Assembly (NCBI RefSeq): GCF_022829635.1
Contig: NZ_JAKSYO010000156.1
Span: forward strand, 62,001-126,000
Direction: 5' to 3'
Source: Methylobacterium sp. E-066
Lineage (GTDB): Bacteria; Pseudomonadota; Alphaproteobacteria; Rhizobiales; Beijerinckiaceae
DNA length: 64,000 nt
In this document: positions 43,251-51,294 of the stretch, piece by piece
Position numbering within the stretch: position 1 is the first letter of the stretch
Layout of the letters: the number at the start of each line of letters is the position of its first letter
Translations under genes and position numbers: made by a program
The notes under the pieces: model-generated
What the model saw: the letters and a program-made list of their open reading frames with translations, nothing else
Database searches by the model: none
Told to the model about the DNA's origin: nothing

Positions 43251-43604
43251 CTTTCGTCGTTGGTGTTCCAGAAAACACGCCGGGCCGCCCGATGGTGTGA
43301 GGGCCCTATCGAAAAGTCTCCGTCCTCAACGGCAGTTGTTCACTTACGATCGTTTCACCCGGGTCGCCGTTCGCAAGCGGGCCCGGCCCCAAATGAACGG
43401 GTCCGTCGAACCCGGTTCTGCACGCCGGTTGCTATAGATCTGCCAGCGCCGACGCCTTGATCGACCTTGCGTGCCCGGTCTAAATAAATAGTCCGCGGTA
43501 AAGTATTGAATTAGTTTGATTAAAAACTGGCACAATCCAGACGGCTCGGGATCGCAGCGCCGCCAGGTGCCGGGTCATCGCCCCGCGTCACGACGGGGCG
43601 GACG

Positions 43605-44864
43605 ATGCCGCTTGCGGTGAGCCGGTCCGCGGTCGGCGATATCGGCGTGCGCCTCGGCAGATCCCTGTCCGGCATGCGGCCGCTGGCGCCGTTCTTCTGC
43701 CTGTACATGACCTTCGGCGCCACGCTCGGCTTCCTGTCCGGTGGCGCGCCGCTGATCCTGCGGGTTCTGGGCCTTGAGCTGGCCGAGGTCGGGCTGCTGC
43801 AACTCATCAACCTGCCGGTGGGGCTGACCTTCCTGTGGGCCGCGGCCCTCGACCGGATCCGCATGCCGTTCTTCGATCACCGGGTCGGCTGGATCGTTGC
43901 GGCGCAGGGCATGACGGTGCTCCTGCTCGGAATCCTCAGTTTCGGTGAGCACTGGCCGTTGCCGGCGCTGCTCCTGCTGGCGGTCGCGGCCTGTGCCTGC
44001 GTCGCCACCATGGACATCGCGCTGGAAGCACTGGTGGTCGAGACCGTGCCGGCCGAGCGGCGCGCCTTTGTCGCCTCGGCCAAGCTCTGCGGCGCGTCCC
44101 TCGGCGGCATCCTGGGCGTCGGCGTCCTCGTCGGGTCCTACGATCTCCTGGGATGGCGCTTGGCGGTCCTGGCCTGCGCGGCGCTCGACGCCCTGTGCCT
44201 CCTGCCGATCCTCTTCTACCCGGAGGCGCGTCTCCATGGGATCGGTGGGGCGTCGGATCGATGGTCGGGCTCGTTCGCGCGCCTGCGCGCCCTCGCGGCG
44301 CGGATCCCCGTGCTCGGCGCCTATTTCGCTGCCGCCTACCTGCTGTCGGGACCCAACACCCTGGCCTTGCTCGACCTCGGTGTCTCGCTCGCGCAGGTCG
44401 GCTTCCTGACCGGAACCGTCCTGCCGGCGATCAACTTGGTCATGGCGCTGGTCGCGGGCGGCCTCGCCGTACGCTTCGGCACGGTGCGGCTGATCGCCCT
44501 GGGGGCGTTCGGCGTCCTCGTCTCCGGCGGCCTGATGGCGGCAGCCTGCGCCGCCGGAGCGGTGAAGCTTGCGGTCGCCGCGACGATCCTGAACTTCCTG
44601 TGCGGCGGGATCCTGGGCGTGCCGGTTTTCAATATGATCTACCGCTGGGCGCAGGGGCCGCGGCCGGCCACGGATTATGCCCTGCTGTTCGGCGCGGCCT
44701 TCTTCGCGGCGATGCCGCTGCGGGTCGCCGCCCCGGCTTTGGCCGAGTGGGTCGGATGGCCGGGCTATTTCGGGGCGACGCTACCGATCTACGCGGCGGC
44801 GGTGGCGTGGCTCGTGATCGCGGTGGATCGGACCCTGCGGGCGGATGAAGAGAGACCGCGATGA
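43605..44864 (+). CDS. MFS transporter, probable siderophore importer (RhtX/FptX-like)
   Basis: The 419-residue product has about twelve transmembrane helices. The N-terminal part (PFFCLYMTFGATLGFLSGGAPLILRVLGLELAEVGLL) and the motif ALDRIRMPFFDHRVGWI resemble the AmpG/RhtX/FptX group, which carries ferric siderophores or muropeptides across the inner membrane without ATP. The direct 4-nt overlap with a FhuF-type ferric reductase supports siderophore import. ATG 43605 is the first start compatible with the family. An AT-rich region upstream likely carries an iron-responsive promoter, but no clear Fur, RirA or Irr box could be read by eye. No TonB-dependent receptor is adjacent. Confidence 0.78.
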   Translation: MPLAVSRSAVGDIGVRLGRSLSGMRPLAPFFCLYMTFGATLGFLSGGAPLILRVLGLELAEVGLLQLINLPVGLTFLWAAALDRIRMPFFDHRVGWIVAAQGMTVLLLGILSFGEHWPLPALLLLAVAACACVATMDIALEALVVETVPAERRAFVASAKLCGASLGGILGVGVLVGSYDLLGWRLAVLACAALDALCLLPILFYPEARLHGIGGASDRWSGSFARLRALAARIPVLGAYFAAAYLLSGPNTLALLDLGVSLAQVGFLTGTVLPAINLVMALVAGGLAVRFGTVRLIALGAFGVLVSGGLMAAACAAGAVKLAVAATILNFLCGGILGVPVFNMIYRWAQGPRPATDYALLFGAAFFAAMPLRVAAPALAEWVGWPGYFGATLPIYAAAVAWLVIAVDRTLRADEERPR

Positions 44865-45565
44865 TCGCTGAAATCGCCGCGCGCGTTCCTCACTCGTTGG
44901 CGGCCTACCGGGACGGCATCGCCGTCGGCCCCGGCGATGCCTCGGCGCTGCCGGTGGCGGCGCTGCGCGATCCGGCCGTGTTCGACACGACGCTGTCGGC
45001 CTTCGGGGCGGGATACGGGCCGGTCGATCGGCGCGTCCTGGTCTCGTACTGGAGCCAGTTCTATCTGGCCGCGCTCGCGACACCGGCCTTGACCGCCCTG
45101 GTCTGCCTCGGGCGCACCCTGCCGCTGGCTTTCGACACCACGCGCCTCGAGCTCGATGCCGCCGGACGCCCCGCCCGCCTGCTGGTGCCGGTGGATCCCC
45201 CGGACTGCCGGTCCGGTTGCGCGCTCGGCCTCGCCGGGCTGGTCGAGGATCATCTGCGACCCTTCGTCGAGATGTGTAACGCCCGGTGTGGCATCGCCCC
45301 CCGGGTCCTCTGGGGCAACGCCGCGGTGATCGTCGACTACGTCGCCGGGGAATTGGGCTGCGGGGACGAGCCGGCCTGCGCGGTCGCCGCGACGCGGCTC
45401 GGATGGCGCGGTGCGCTCGCCTGCGATAAAAACCCCCTCGCGCAGGCCCTGCGCGCAGATGCGTCGGGCTGCCGGCGTCGGCGGGCCTGCTGCCTGCGTC
45501 ATCGCCTTCCGGGCGTTCCCTCCTGCGGGGCGCTCTGTCCCCTCGAATGCGCCAGAGATCGCTGA
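44861..45565 (+). CDS. Ferric siderophore reductase FhuF-like
   Basis: The 234-residue product ends with the FhuF 2Fe-2S signature RRRRACCLRHRLPGVPSCGALCPL, i.e. C-C-x10-C-x3-C, a spacing close to the known family motif. The N-terminal part matches the FhuF fold (VSYWSQFYLAALATPALTALVCLGR). FhuF reduces Fe3+ bound to hydroxamate-type siderophores in the cytoplasm so that iron is released. It overlaps the MFS importer by 4 nt (ATGA) and is followed 9 nt later by an ABC exporter, so the three form an operon. Confidence 0.88.
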   Translation: MIAEIAARVPHSLAAYRDGIAVGPGDASALPVAALRDPAVFDTTLSAFGAGYGPVDRRVLVSYWSQFYLAALATPALTALVCLGRTLPLAFDTTRLELDAAGRPARLLVPVDPPDCRSGCALGLAGLVEDHLRPFVEMCNARCGIAPRVLWGNAAVIVDYVAGELGCGDEPACAVAATRLGWRGALACDKNPLAQALRADASGCRRRRACCLRHRLPGVPSCGALCPLECARDR

Positions 45566-45574
45566 TCCGCCCCC

Positions 45575-47326
45575 ATGCTGAAGGCCTTCCTCGCCTATTA
45601 CCGGCCGCATCGGGCGCTGTTCCTGATGGATTTCGGTTGCGCCGTGCTGTCCGGCTTGCTGGAGCTCGGCTTCCCGATCGCGGTGAAGACTTTTGTCGAC
45701 CGGCTCCTGCCGCAGCAGGATTGGGGCCTGATCGTGCTGGCCGCCTGCGGCCTCGCCCTGGTCTACGTGGCCAATGCCGGCCTGATGGTGGTGGTGACCT
45801 ATTGGGGCCACGTGCTCGGCATCAACATCGAGACCACGATGCGGGCCCGGGCCTTCGATCACCTGCAAAAACTGTCGTTCCGGTTCTACGACGGGCAGAA
45901 GACCGGCCATTTGGTCGCCCGGGTGACCAAGGATCTCGAGGAGATCGGCGAGGTCGCCCACCATGGCCCTGAGGATCTGTTCATCGCCGTGATGACGCTG
46001 ATCGGCGCCTTCGCGCTGATGGTCTGGGTCCACCCGACCCTGGCGCTCATCACCGGCGCGATCCTGCCGGTCATCGCCTTCGTGAGCCTGCGCTACGGCG
46101 GGCGCCTGACCCGCAACTGGCAGACGCAGTACGGCCGGGTCGGCGCCTTCAACGCCCGCATCGAGGAGAATGTCGGCGGGATGCGGGTCGTGCAGGCGTT
46201 CGCCAACGAGCAGCACGAGCGCGCCCTGTTCGCCCGGGACAACGCCCGCTACCGGGACACCAAGCTCGAAGCCTACCGGCTGATGGCGGCCAGCCTGTCG
46301 ATCAACTATCTCGGCCTGCGCCTGGTCCAGATCGCGGTGCTGCTCGGCGGCGCGGCCTTCGTGGTCCGCGGCGACCTCACCGCCGGCGGCTTCGTCGGCT
46401 TCCTCCTGCTGGTCGGAGTGTTCTACCGCCCGCTGGAGAAGATCAGCGCGGTGATCGAGACCTATCCCAAAGGTGTCGCGGGTTTCCGCCGCTACCAGGA
46501 ATTGCTCGCCAACGAGCCCGATATCGTCGACCGCCCGGATGCGGTCGAGGTGCAGGCCCTGCGCGGGGACATCCGCTTCGAGAACGTCAGCTTCGGTTAC
46601 GAGAGCGGCCGCCCGATCTTCACCGGCCTCGACCTGACGATCGCGGCCGGCGAGACGGTCGCGTTCGTCGGCCCGTCGGGAGTCGGCAAGACCACGCTCT
46701 GTGCGCTGCTGCCGCGCTTCTACGAAGTCGCCGCCGGACGGGTGACGGTCGATGGCCTCGACGTGCGCGCCCTGACCCTGGCGTCCCTGCGGCGGCAGAT
46801 CGGGATCGTGCAGCAGGACGTGTTCCTGTTCGCCGGCACGATCCGCGAGAACATCGCCTATGGCCGCCTCGACGCGACCGAGGCCGAGATCGACCAGGCC
46901 GCCCGCCGCGCCCGGCTCGGCGCGCTCATCGACAGCCTGCCCGCTGGGCTCGACACGGTGGTGGGCGAGCGCGGCGTACGGCTGTCGGGCGGCCAGAAGC
47001 AGCGCATCGCCATCGCCCGGGTGTTCCTCAAGAACCCGCCGATCCTGATCCTCGACGAGGCGACCTCCGCCCTCGATACGCAGACCGAGCGCGAGATTCA
47101 GCAGGCGCTCGCTGACCTCGCCCAGGGGCGCACGACCCTGGTCATCGCCCATCGGCTCGCGACCATCCGCGATGCCGACCGCATCGTCGTCCTGGGTGAG
47201 GACGGCATCGTCGAGCAGGGGCGGCACGCGGCGCTGCTCGACGCCGGCGGCATCTACCGCCGCCTGCACGCGGCGCAATTCGGCTCTGTGGGTGAAGATG
47301 GGTTTTCGGCCACGGCGGCGGAGTAA
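45575..47326 (+). CDS. ABC transporter, fused permease/ATPase (exporter type)
   Basis: The 583-residue half-transporter has six transmembrane helices (about 15-310). A C-terminal nucleotide-binding domain follows, with Walker A GPSGVGKTT (about 366-374), the Q-loop (IGIVQQDVFLFAGTIRENIAYG), the signature LSGGQKQR, Walker B ILILDEATS and the H-loop AHRL. It would act as a homodimer. Its place behind the siderophore importer and reductase suggests recycling or export of the emptied siderophore, but lipid or peptide export cannot be excluded. Its C-terminus is followed by a nested repeat region. Confidence 0.93.
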   Translation: MLKAFLAYYRPHRALFLMDFGCAVLSGLLELGFPIAVKTFVDRLLPQQDWGLIVLAACGLALVYVANAGLMVVVTYWGHVLGINIETTMRARAFDHLQKLSFRFYDGQKTGHLVARVTKDLEEIGEVAHHGPEDLFIAVMTLIGAFALMVWVHPTLALITGAILPVIAFVSLRYGGRLTRNWQTQYGRVGAFNARIEENVGGMRVVQAFANEQHERALFARDNARYRDTKLEAYRLMAASLSINYLGLRLVQIAVLLGGAAFVVRGDLTAGGFVGFLLLVGVFYRPLEKISAVIETYPKGVAGFRRYQELLANEPDIVDRPDAVEVQALRGDIRFENVSFGYESGRPIFTGLDLTIAAGETVAFVGPSGVGKTTLCALLPRFYEVAAGRVTVDGLDVRALTLASLRRQIGIVQQDVFLFAGTIRENIAYGRLDATEAEIDQAARRARLGALIDSLPAGLDTVVGERGVRLSGGQKQRIAIARVFLKNPPILILDEATSALDTQTEREIQQALADLAQGRTTLVIAHRLATIRDADRIVVLGEDGIVEQGRHAALLDAGGIYRRLHAAQFGSVGEDGFSATAAE

Positions 47327-47348
47327 GGCTCAGCCCTCTCTTCTTCGT

Positions 47349-47643
47349 CATTGCGAGCGCAGCGAAGCAACCTCGGGACACGCGATGTTCTGAGAGCGTG
47401 TTTGACTGTGCGATTGCAGTCGCGTGACGGTTCTGACTTGAGTGTATCCCAATCTTCCCCTCATCCTGAGGTGCTGCGCAGCAGCCTCGAAGGAGCCCTC
47501 CAGGGATCGCGCGGCCAGCTGGAGAGCTCCTTCGAGGGCTCCGCTCCGCTACGCCACCTCAGGATGAGGTTGAGGATGAGAATGACCGGTCAAACAGGCA
47601 TTGAGCGCGCGCTACACTGGGTTGCTTCGCTGGGCTCGCAATG
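47349..47643. repeat. Nested repeats: outer CATTGCGAG palindrome split by family C copy 2
   Basis: CATTGCGAGCGCAGCGAAGC (from 47349) and its reverse complement (GCTTCGCTGGGCTCGCAATG, to 47643), extended to 24 nt with one mismatch, form the outer pair. Between them lies a second element, bounded by GTGTTTGAC (47397-47405) and GTCAAACA (about 47589-47597) and carrying the CCCTCATCCTGAGGTGC dyad. This corresponds to the repeat at 19717-19931. The arrangement suggests that family C inserted into, or was captured by, the outer repeat. The region has no gene. Confidence 0.7.
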
Positions 47644-47676
47644 ACGGCACAGGATGATCGCCGCATCCAACACCCG

Positions 47677-48561
47677 CTACATCAGCACTTCCGACAGAAT
47701 GAACGGCACCTCGCCCGGGATCTCGCGGGCCAGGAAGCCGATGCCGCCGTAGCGGCGCGCGAGGCGGCGGCCGGCCTCTCCATGGGTGTAGACGCTCCAC
47801 AGGGCGGCCGCTTCCGGCTCGGCGCCGCGGGCCAGCAGGCCGACAACGAGACCCGCGAGCGTGTCGCCGGAGCCCGAAGTCGCCAACCCGACATGGCCGA
47901 CCTCGTAGCACCAGGCGCGGCCGTCCGGGGAGACGACATGGGTCGATCCACCCTTCATCACCGTAACCGTGCCGAACCGCTCGGTGGCCCGCCGCGCCGC
48001 CGCAAGGGGATCCGCCTCGATGGCTTCGCGTTCCTCGCCCAAGAGCTGTGCCATCTCGCCGGCATGCGGGGTGATGATCGCCGGCTTGGACAGGTGTCGC
48101 GTCAGGTCTGGCTCGGCGCGCAGTGCGGCAAGGGCCCCGGCATCAAGGACGAGGCCGGCCTTGCCGGCCCCGCGGACCAGGGCGCCGGTCACGCCCTCGG
48201 CGTCGGCATCCTCGGACATGCCGGGGCCGACCAGCACCGCATCGACGCGCTCCGCCCGTTTCGCGAGGTCGTCGGCGCAGGTTTGGGCGATGCCGCCATC
48301 AGCGGTCTGCGACAAGCCGACGACCAGCGCTTCCGGCACGGCGATCCCGATCGGGATCGCCAGATCGCGGCAGACCGCGAGCTGCAGCTTGCCGGCGCCG
48401 GCCCGGAGCGCGGCATGGGCCGCCAGCAGGACGGCGCCCGGCAGGCTCGTACACCCGGCCACGATGAGGACGCGGCCCCGGCCATCCTTGCTGTCGCCAT
48501 CCGGCTCGGGCGGAGCCATGCTCCGCAGGACGTGTTCAGTAATCGGCGTGACGGTGCTCAT
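47677..48561 (-). CDS. nnrD: ADP/ATP-dependent NAD(P)H-hydrate dehydratase (stand-alone NnrD)
   Basis: The 294-residue product is a ribokinase-fold NAD(P)HX dehydratase that repairs hydrated NAD(P)H. It has GRVLIVAGCTSLPGAVLLAAHAALRAGAGKL, a strictly conserved central region (KPAIITPHAGEMAQLLG) and the phosphate-binding motif LATSGSGDTLAGLVVGLLARG. In many bacteria NnrD is fused behind an NnrE epimerase domain. Here only the dehydratase domain is present, so the epimerase must be elsewhere or absent. ATG 48561 follows AGCGGGGAATCC. It lies 37 bp after a histidine-phosphatase gene on the same strand. Confidence 0.9.
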   Translation of the reverse strand: MSTVTPITEHVLRSMAPPEPDGDSKDGRGRVLIVAGCTSLPGAVLLAAHAALRAGAGKLQLAVCRDLAIPIGIAVPEALVVGLSQTADGGIAQTCADDLAKRAERVDAVLVGPGMSEDADAEGVTGALVRGAGKAGLVLDAGALAALRAEPDLTRHLSKPAIITPHAGEMAQLLGEEREAIEADPLAAARRATERFGTVTVMKGGSTHVVSPDGRAWCYEVGHVGLATSGSGDTLAGLVVGLLARGAEPEAAALWSVYTHGEAGRRLARRYGGIGFLAREIPGEVPFILSEVLM

Positions 48562-48598
48562 GGATTCCCCGCTCGCCACGCGCCGCCTGCGCGCCGGA

Positions 48599-49363
48599 TC
48601 AGGTCGCGGCCGCGTCGGCGTCTGGTTCGGAGGTAACGGGGGCGCCCTCGGCCTCAAGGGGTGCGACGAAGTTGTAGCGGACCAGCGCGAACCCGCCGCC
48701 GGGGGCGGCCGAGGCCGAGAACGCATATTCCGTCACGCCGCAATTGAGCACGTCGCCCTCGGTATCGATGGCCAGGATCTCGGCCTCGGTCATCTCTTCC
48801 AGCAGGTAGCGCAGGCACAGCACCACGACCTGATGGGCGACGAGGAGGATCCGGCGGCCGTCATGGTGCAGGCCGATCGTGTCGAGGGCGCTGCGCAGGC
48901 GCAGGATCACGTCGCACCAGCTCTCGCCGCCCGGCGGACGATGGTAGAACTTGCCGAGGTCGCTGCGCAGCTCGGCCTGTTCGGGATGGATTTGCTCGAT
49001 CCCCACCCGGGTCAGCCGGTCGAGGATGCCGAACTCCTTCTCACGCAAGCGCTCGTCGACCAGCAGCCGCGGCGTGCCGGAGGCGAGGCCGCCCGCCCCG
49101 CGGATCGCCTCGGCGGTCTCGACCGCGCGCCGATAGGGCGAGGCCAGGATGAGGTCCGGACGTTCGTCGTCGGGCAGGCTGGCGAACCAGCGGCCGAGCG
49201 CCTCCGCCTGCCGGTGGCCGAGCGCGCTGAGCGGCACGTCGACGTCCCGTTCCGGGATGTCGATGCGCGCGGCACCCGCGGCATGGGCGGCGTCGCGGGC
49301 GACGTTGCCGGAACTCTCGCCATGGCGCACGACCCACAGGCGCAGCGGGTGTCTCTGGGGCAC
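48599..49363 (-). CDS. Histidine phosphatase (phosphoglycerate-mutase-like) family protein
   Basis: The 254-residue product has the N-terminal RHG motif (VVRHGESSGN, about 12-21, phospho-histidine His14). It also has ALGHRQAEALGRWF, the second arginine (SPYRRAVETAEAI), REKEFGILD and the later catalytic histidine in LLVAHQVVVL. It belongs to the branch I 2H phosphatases; the substrate is unknown and might be a sugar phosphate or nucleotide. The start is GTG at 49361-49363, supported by AGGAG about 7 nt upstream. The gene sits between the pncC-like gene and nnrD, which hints at pyridine-nucleotide or cofactor metabolism. Confidence 0.87.
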   Translation of the reverse strand: MPQRHPLRLWVVRHGESSGNVARDAAHAAGAARIDIPERDVDVPLSALGHRQAEALGRWFASLPDDERPDLILASPYRRAVETAEAIRGAGGLASGTPRLLVDERLREKEFGILDRLTRVGIEQIHPEQAELRSDLGKFYHRPPGGESWCDVILRLRSALDTIGLHHDGRRILLVAHQVVVLCLRYLLEEMTEAEILAIDTEGDVLNCGVTEYAFSASAAPGGGFALVRYNFVAPLEAEGAPVTSEPDADAAAT

Positions 49364-49448
49364 GCAGATCTCCTGGAGGGCCGTCGGCTCGACTGGTCGG
49401 AACGTCGTGTCGAAACTCCCGTTCCAAGGACCAGACGTTCGCTGTCGA

Positions 49449-49937
49449 TCAGCGCCCGTCGGCCAAGGCTTCGCCCAACAGGTCGAGCAGACCTCCGGCG
49501 AAGGCCCGCATGTTCGCGACGCGGTCCGCGCTGCCGGTCTCCAGGGTGAGGAACAGTTCGACGGGCCCGCTCACGGCCAAGCAGGTATGCCCCGCCGCAT
49601 CGCCGTAGCGATTGCCGCTCGGGCCGGCGGCCCCGGTCTCGGCGAGGCCCCAGGTTGCGCCGTGCCGCGCCCGGACGGTCCGGGCGAGGAGCCGCGCATA
49701 GCCCTCGGAGGCCGAGCGCAGGCCGGTCATCGCGGTCTCGTCGATGCCGAGGAGGGTGGCCCTGGCCGCCGCCGTGTAGACCACGGCGCCCCCGAGGAAA
49801 TATGCGCTGGCGCCGGGGACCGACAGGAGCGCCGCCGCCACAAGACCGCCGGAAGACGATTCCGAGACCGCCAAGGTCTCGTTGCGCGCGATGAGGGCAG
49901 CCCCCAGGGTCGCGGCCTTCGGCAACAGATCGTGCAT
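49449..49937 (-). CDS. pncC: CinA-family nicotinamide-nucleotide amidohydrolase (PncC-like)
   Basis: The 162-residue product corresponds to the C-terminal CinA domain alone, like E. coli PncC (YgaD), which deamidates NMN to nicotinic acid mononucleotide. It carries the SESSSGGLVAAALLSVPGAS motif (about 24-43), YFLGGAVVYTAAAR, and the ETGAAGPSG motif. It lacks the N-terminal MoCF domain of full CinA. It lies upstream of the histidine phosphatase and nnrD on the same strand, so a pyridine nucleotide salvage/repair unit is plausible. The usual TGIAGP is TGAAGP here. Confidence 0.86.
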   Translation of the reverse strand: MHDLLPKAATLGAALIARNETLAVSESSSGGLVAAALLSVPGASAYFLGGAVVYTAAARATLLGIDETAMTGLRSASEGYARLLARTVRARHGATWGLAETGAAGPSGNRYGDAAGHTCLAVSGPVELFLTLETGSADRVANMRAFAGGLLDLLGEALADGR

Positions 49938-49964
49938 GACGGATCCTTCGCGGTACTGCGCCAG

Positions 49965-50186
49965 CTACGCGCCGGATTGCGGCCAGGTTTCGATCGTCTC
50001 GCCGCCGGAGCGGAGTTCGACCCGGTGGGCATGCGCCGCGTCCCGCGATTGGCACAGGTCGATGGCCGAAGCGAAGCGGGTCCGGGCGGCGACCTCGGTC
50101 TCGACATCCTCCGAAATGACCTCGTGGTCGTCGCGGAAGGTGACCACCCGGAAAGGCGGGTGCTGTTTCAGGTCGCTGGCTTCCAT
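49965..50186 (-). CDS. Small hypothetical protein
   Basis: The 73-residue frame starts MEASDLKQHPPFRVVTFRDD and continues with acidic/helical residues (EVISEDVETEVAARTRFASAIDL). It has no signal peptide or membrane helix. It lies 27 bp upstream of the pncC-like gene on the same strand and may be co-transcribed. I recognise no family. Composition looks coding. Confidence 0.5.
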   Translation of the reverse strand: MEASDLKQHPPFRVVTFRDDHEVISEDVETEVAARTRFASAIDLCQSRDAAHAHRVELRSGGETIETWPQSGA

Positions 50187-50334
50187 GGCTGTCGGCTCCG
50201 ATCGGCGCGTGTCGCGGGCGGTAAGCGCCCGGCGGCACGGATCGTTGCGCCGCAAGCCGCGCGGCCTTCGGGTGGGCCACGGTTCGTTAACCCTACACTC
50301 GTAGCCCGGAGGCTCCTCAACACGCGTGGGTGTC

Positions 50335-50622
50335 ATGCCGAGACTGGGCCGCATCATCGCCGACGGATTGGCCCTCGTTCTGGTCGGCGCCGGCTTGACC
50401 GCCATCGTCGTGGGCTACGAGCGCAACCTGCCCGAGCCCGTTCCGCAGGTCGCCGGATACGTACCGGATTGGGCGGATCCGGTGACCACCGGCTCGATCA
50501 CGCCGCGGGTCGAGGAAGCCTCGGCCGGCGCGGTATCGACCCGGCCGAACTGGATCATCGAGGATGTGACGCGATCCTCGGCGCCGGGAACGCGCGTGTG
50601 GACCGATCCGCCGCGCCGGTGA
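50335..50622 (+). CDS. Small single-pass membrane or secreted protein
   Basis: The 95-residue product has one N-terminal hydrophobic segment (IIADGLALVLVGAGLTAIVVGY) and a proline-rich extracytoplasmic tail with VPQVAGYVPDWADP. It resembles the short anchored proteins often found in Methylobacterium-like genomes. The start could be ATG 50335 or GTG 50326. The ribosome binding site is distant (CGGAGG about 50307-50312). Function unknown. Confidence 0.5.
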   Translation: MPRLGRIIADGLALVLVGAGLTAIVVGYERNLPEPVPQVAGYVPDWADPVTTGSITPRVEEASAGAVSTRPNWIIEDVTRSSAPGTRVWTDPPRR

Positions 50623-50722
50623 TCGGACCTGCCGCGAACATCACCACATCCGCGACGAACAGACCGCCCCCAGCCGCGTTGCCTTCAGGAGCCCGAAGAC
50701 GGGCCGATTTGAGGAAACGCAC

Positions 50723-50995
50723 ATGCGCATGAAGGTTTACGGCCTCGCGGCCGCTCTCGCCATCGCCCTGACCGGAACCGCCTACGCCCAGCAGCCCGCC
50801 GGCGGCGGCAGCGCGACCGGCAACATGAACAATCCGGGCTCGGTGAAGAGCGACAGCCAGAAGATGAATGAGAGCGCGACGGGTTCGACCACCGGCTCCA
50901 CCACGGGCGCGGCCGGCGCCGCGACCGTACCGGGCACCGGCACGGCGCGACCCGGCGTGGGGGCTGGCACCAGCACCACCGCGCCTGCGCGATAG
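50723..50995 (+). CDS. Small secreted low-complexity protein
   Basis: The 90-residue product has a clean Sec signal peptide (MRMKVYGLAAALAIALTGTA, cleavage after AYA). A mature part rich in Gly, Thr, Ser and Ala follows (TGSTTGSTTGAAGAA, VGAGTSTTAPAR). GAGGAAACGCAC before the ATG is a good ribosome binding site. It is probably an unstructured periplasmic or exported polypeptide. No function is assigned. Confidence 0.65.
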   Translation: MRMKVYGLAAALAIALTGTAYAQQPAGGGSATGNMNNPGSVKSDSQKMNESATGSTTGSTTGAAGAATVPGTGTARPGVGAGTSTTAPAR

Positions 50996-51038
50996 CCGCA
51001 CCGTCGGAACCGAGGCCAACGGCCTCGGTTGCCGGCCC

Positions 51039-51218
51039 ATGTCTCGTTTCCTGTTCCCAGTCGCGATCGCACTCATCCTGGCGAGCGTCGCCTTCGCCCA
51101 CTGGGAGCATTCGGGGCCTGCGCCGGCGCTGGCGACCCAGGAAAGCTCAAGCCCGGACGGCGATGCCGCCTCACCCCCCGCACCGATGCCGCAGCCAAGC
51201 CGAGACAAGGGGCAGTAG
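51039..51218 (+). CDS. Very small secreted protein
   Basis: The 59-residue frame starts with a signal-like helix (MSRFLFPVAIALILASVAFA), followed by HWEHSGPAP and a Pro/Ser-rich tail. It is 43 bp after the previous small secreted protein on the same strand. It could be a real exported peptide; length and composition do not allow a family call. Confidence 0.4.
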   Translation: MSRFLFPVAIALILASVAFAHWEHSGPAPALATQESSSPDGDAASPPAPMPQPSRDKGQ

Positions 51219-51294
51219 AGGCTTCAGCGAGGATCGATCCCACGCCGCGAGTGATCCCCGCCGAGCGGGTCCAATGCGGTGCCGGCGATGGCGA

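Larger units (their letters stand above)
42548..43604. other. About 1-kb gene-poor region
   Basis: This stretch contains a MITE-like element (42748-42838), a fragment related to the CCCTCATCCTGAG repeat family (about 42951-42975), a terminator-like hairpin (43224-43250) with no gene ending before it, and an AT-rich tail (43480-43535) that probably carries the promoter of the MFS-fhuF genes. Short frames on both strands lack recognisable domains. It looks like an integration and deletion scar between two accessory blocks. Confidence 0.5.

Noticed and set aside
43480..43600. Possible Fur/RirA/Irr box ahead of the siderophore cassette.
   Set aside because: The AT-rich stretch contains TTGAATTAGTTTGATTAA but it does not fit the TGA-N9-TCA, TTTAGAA dyad or Fur consensus well enough.
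44789..47278. An 829-codon minus-strand frame covering the FhuF and ABC exporter genes.
   Set aside because: The plus-strand proteins have all their catalytic motifs; the minus frame has none and is an artefact of codon bias.
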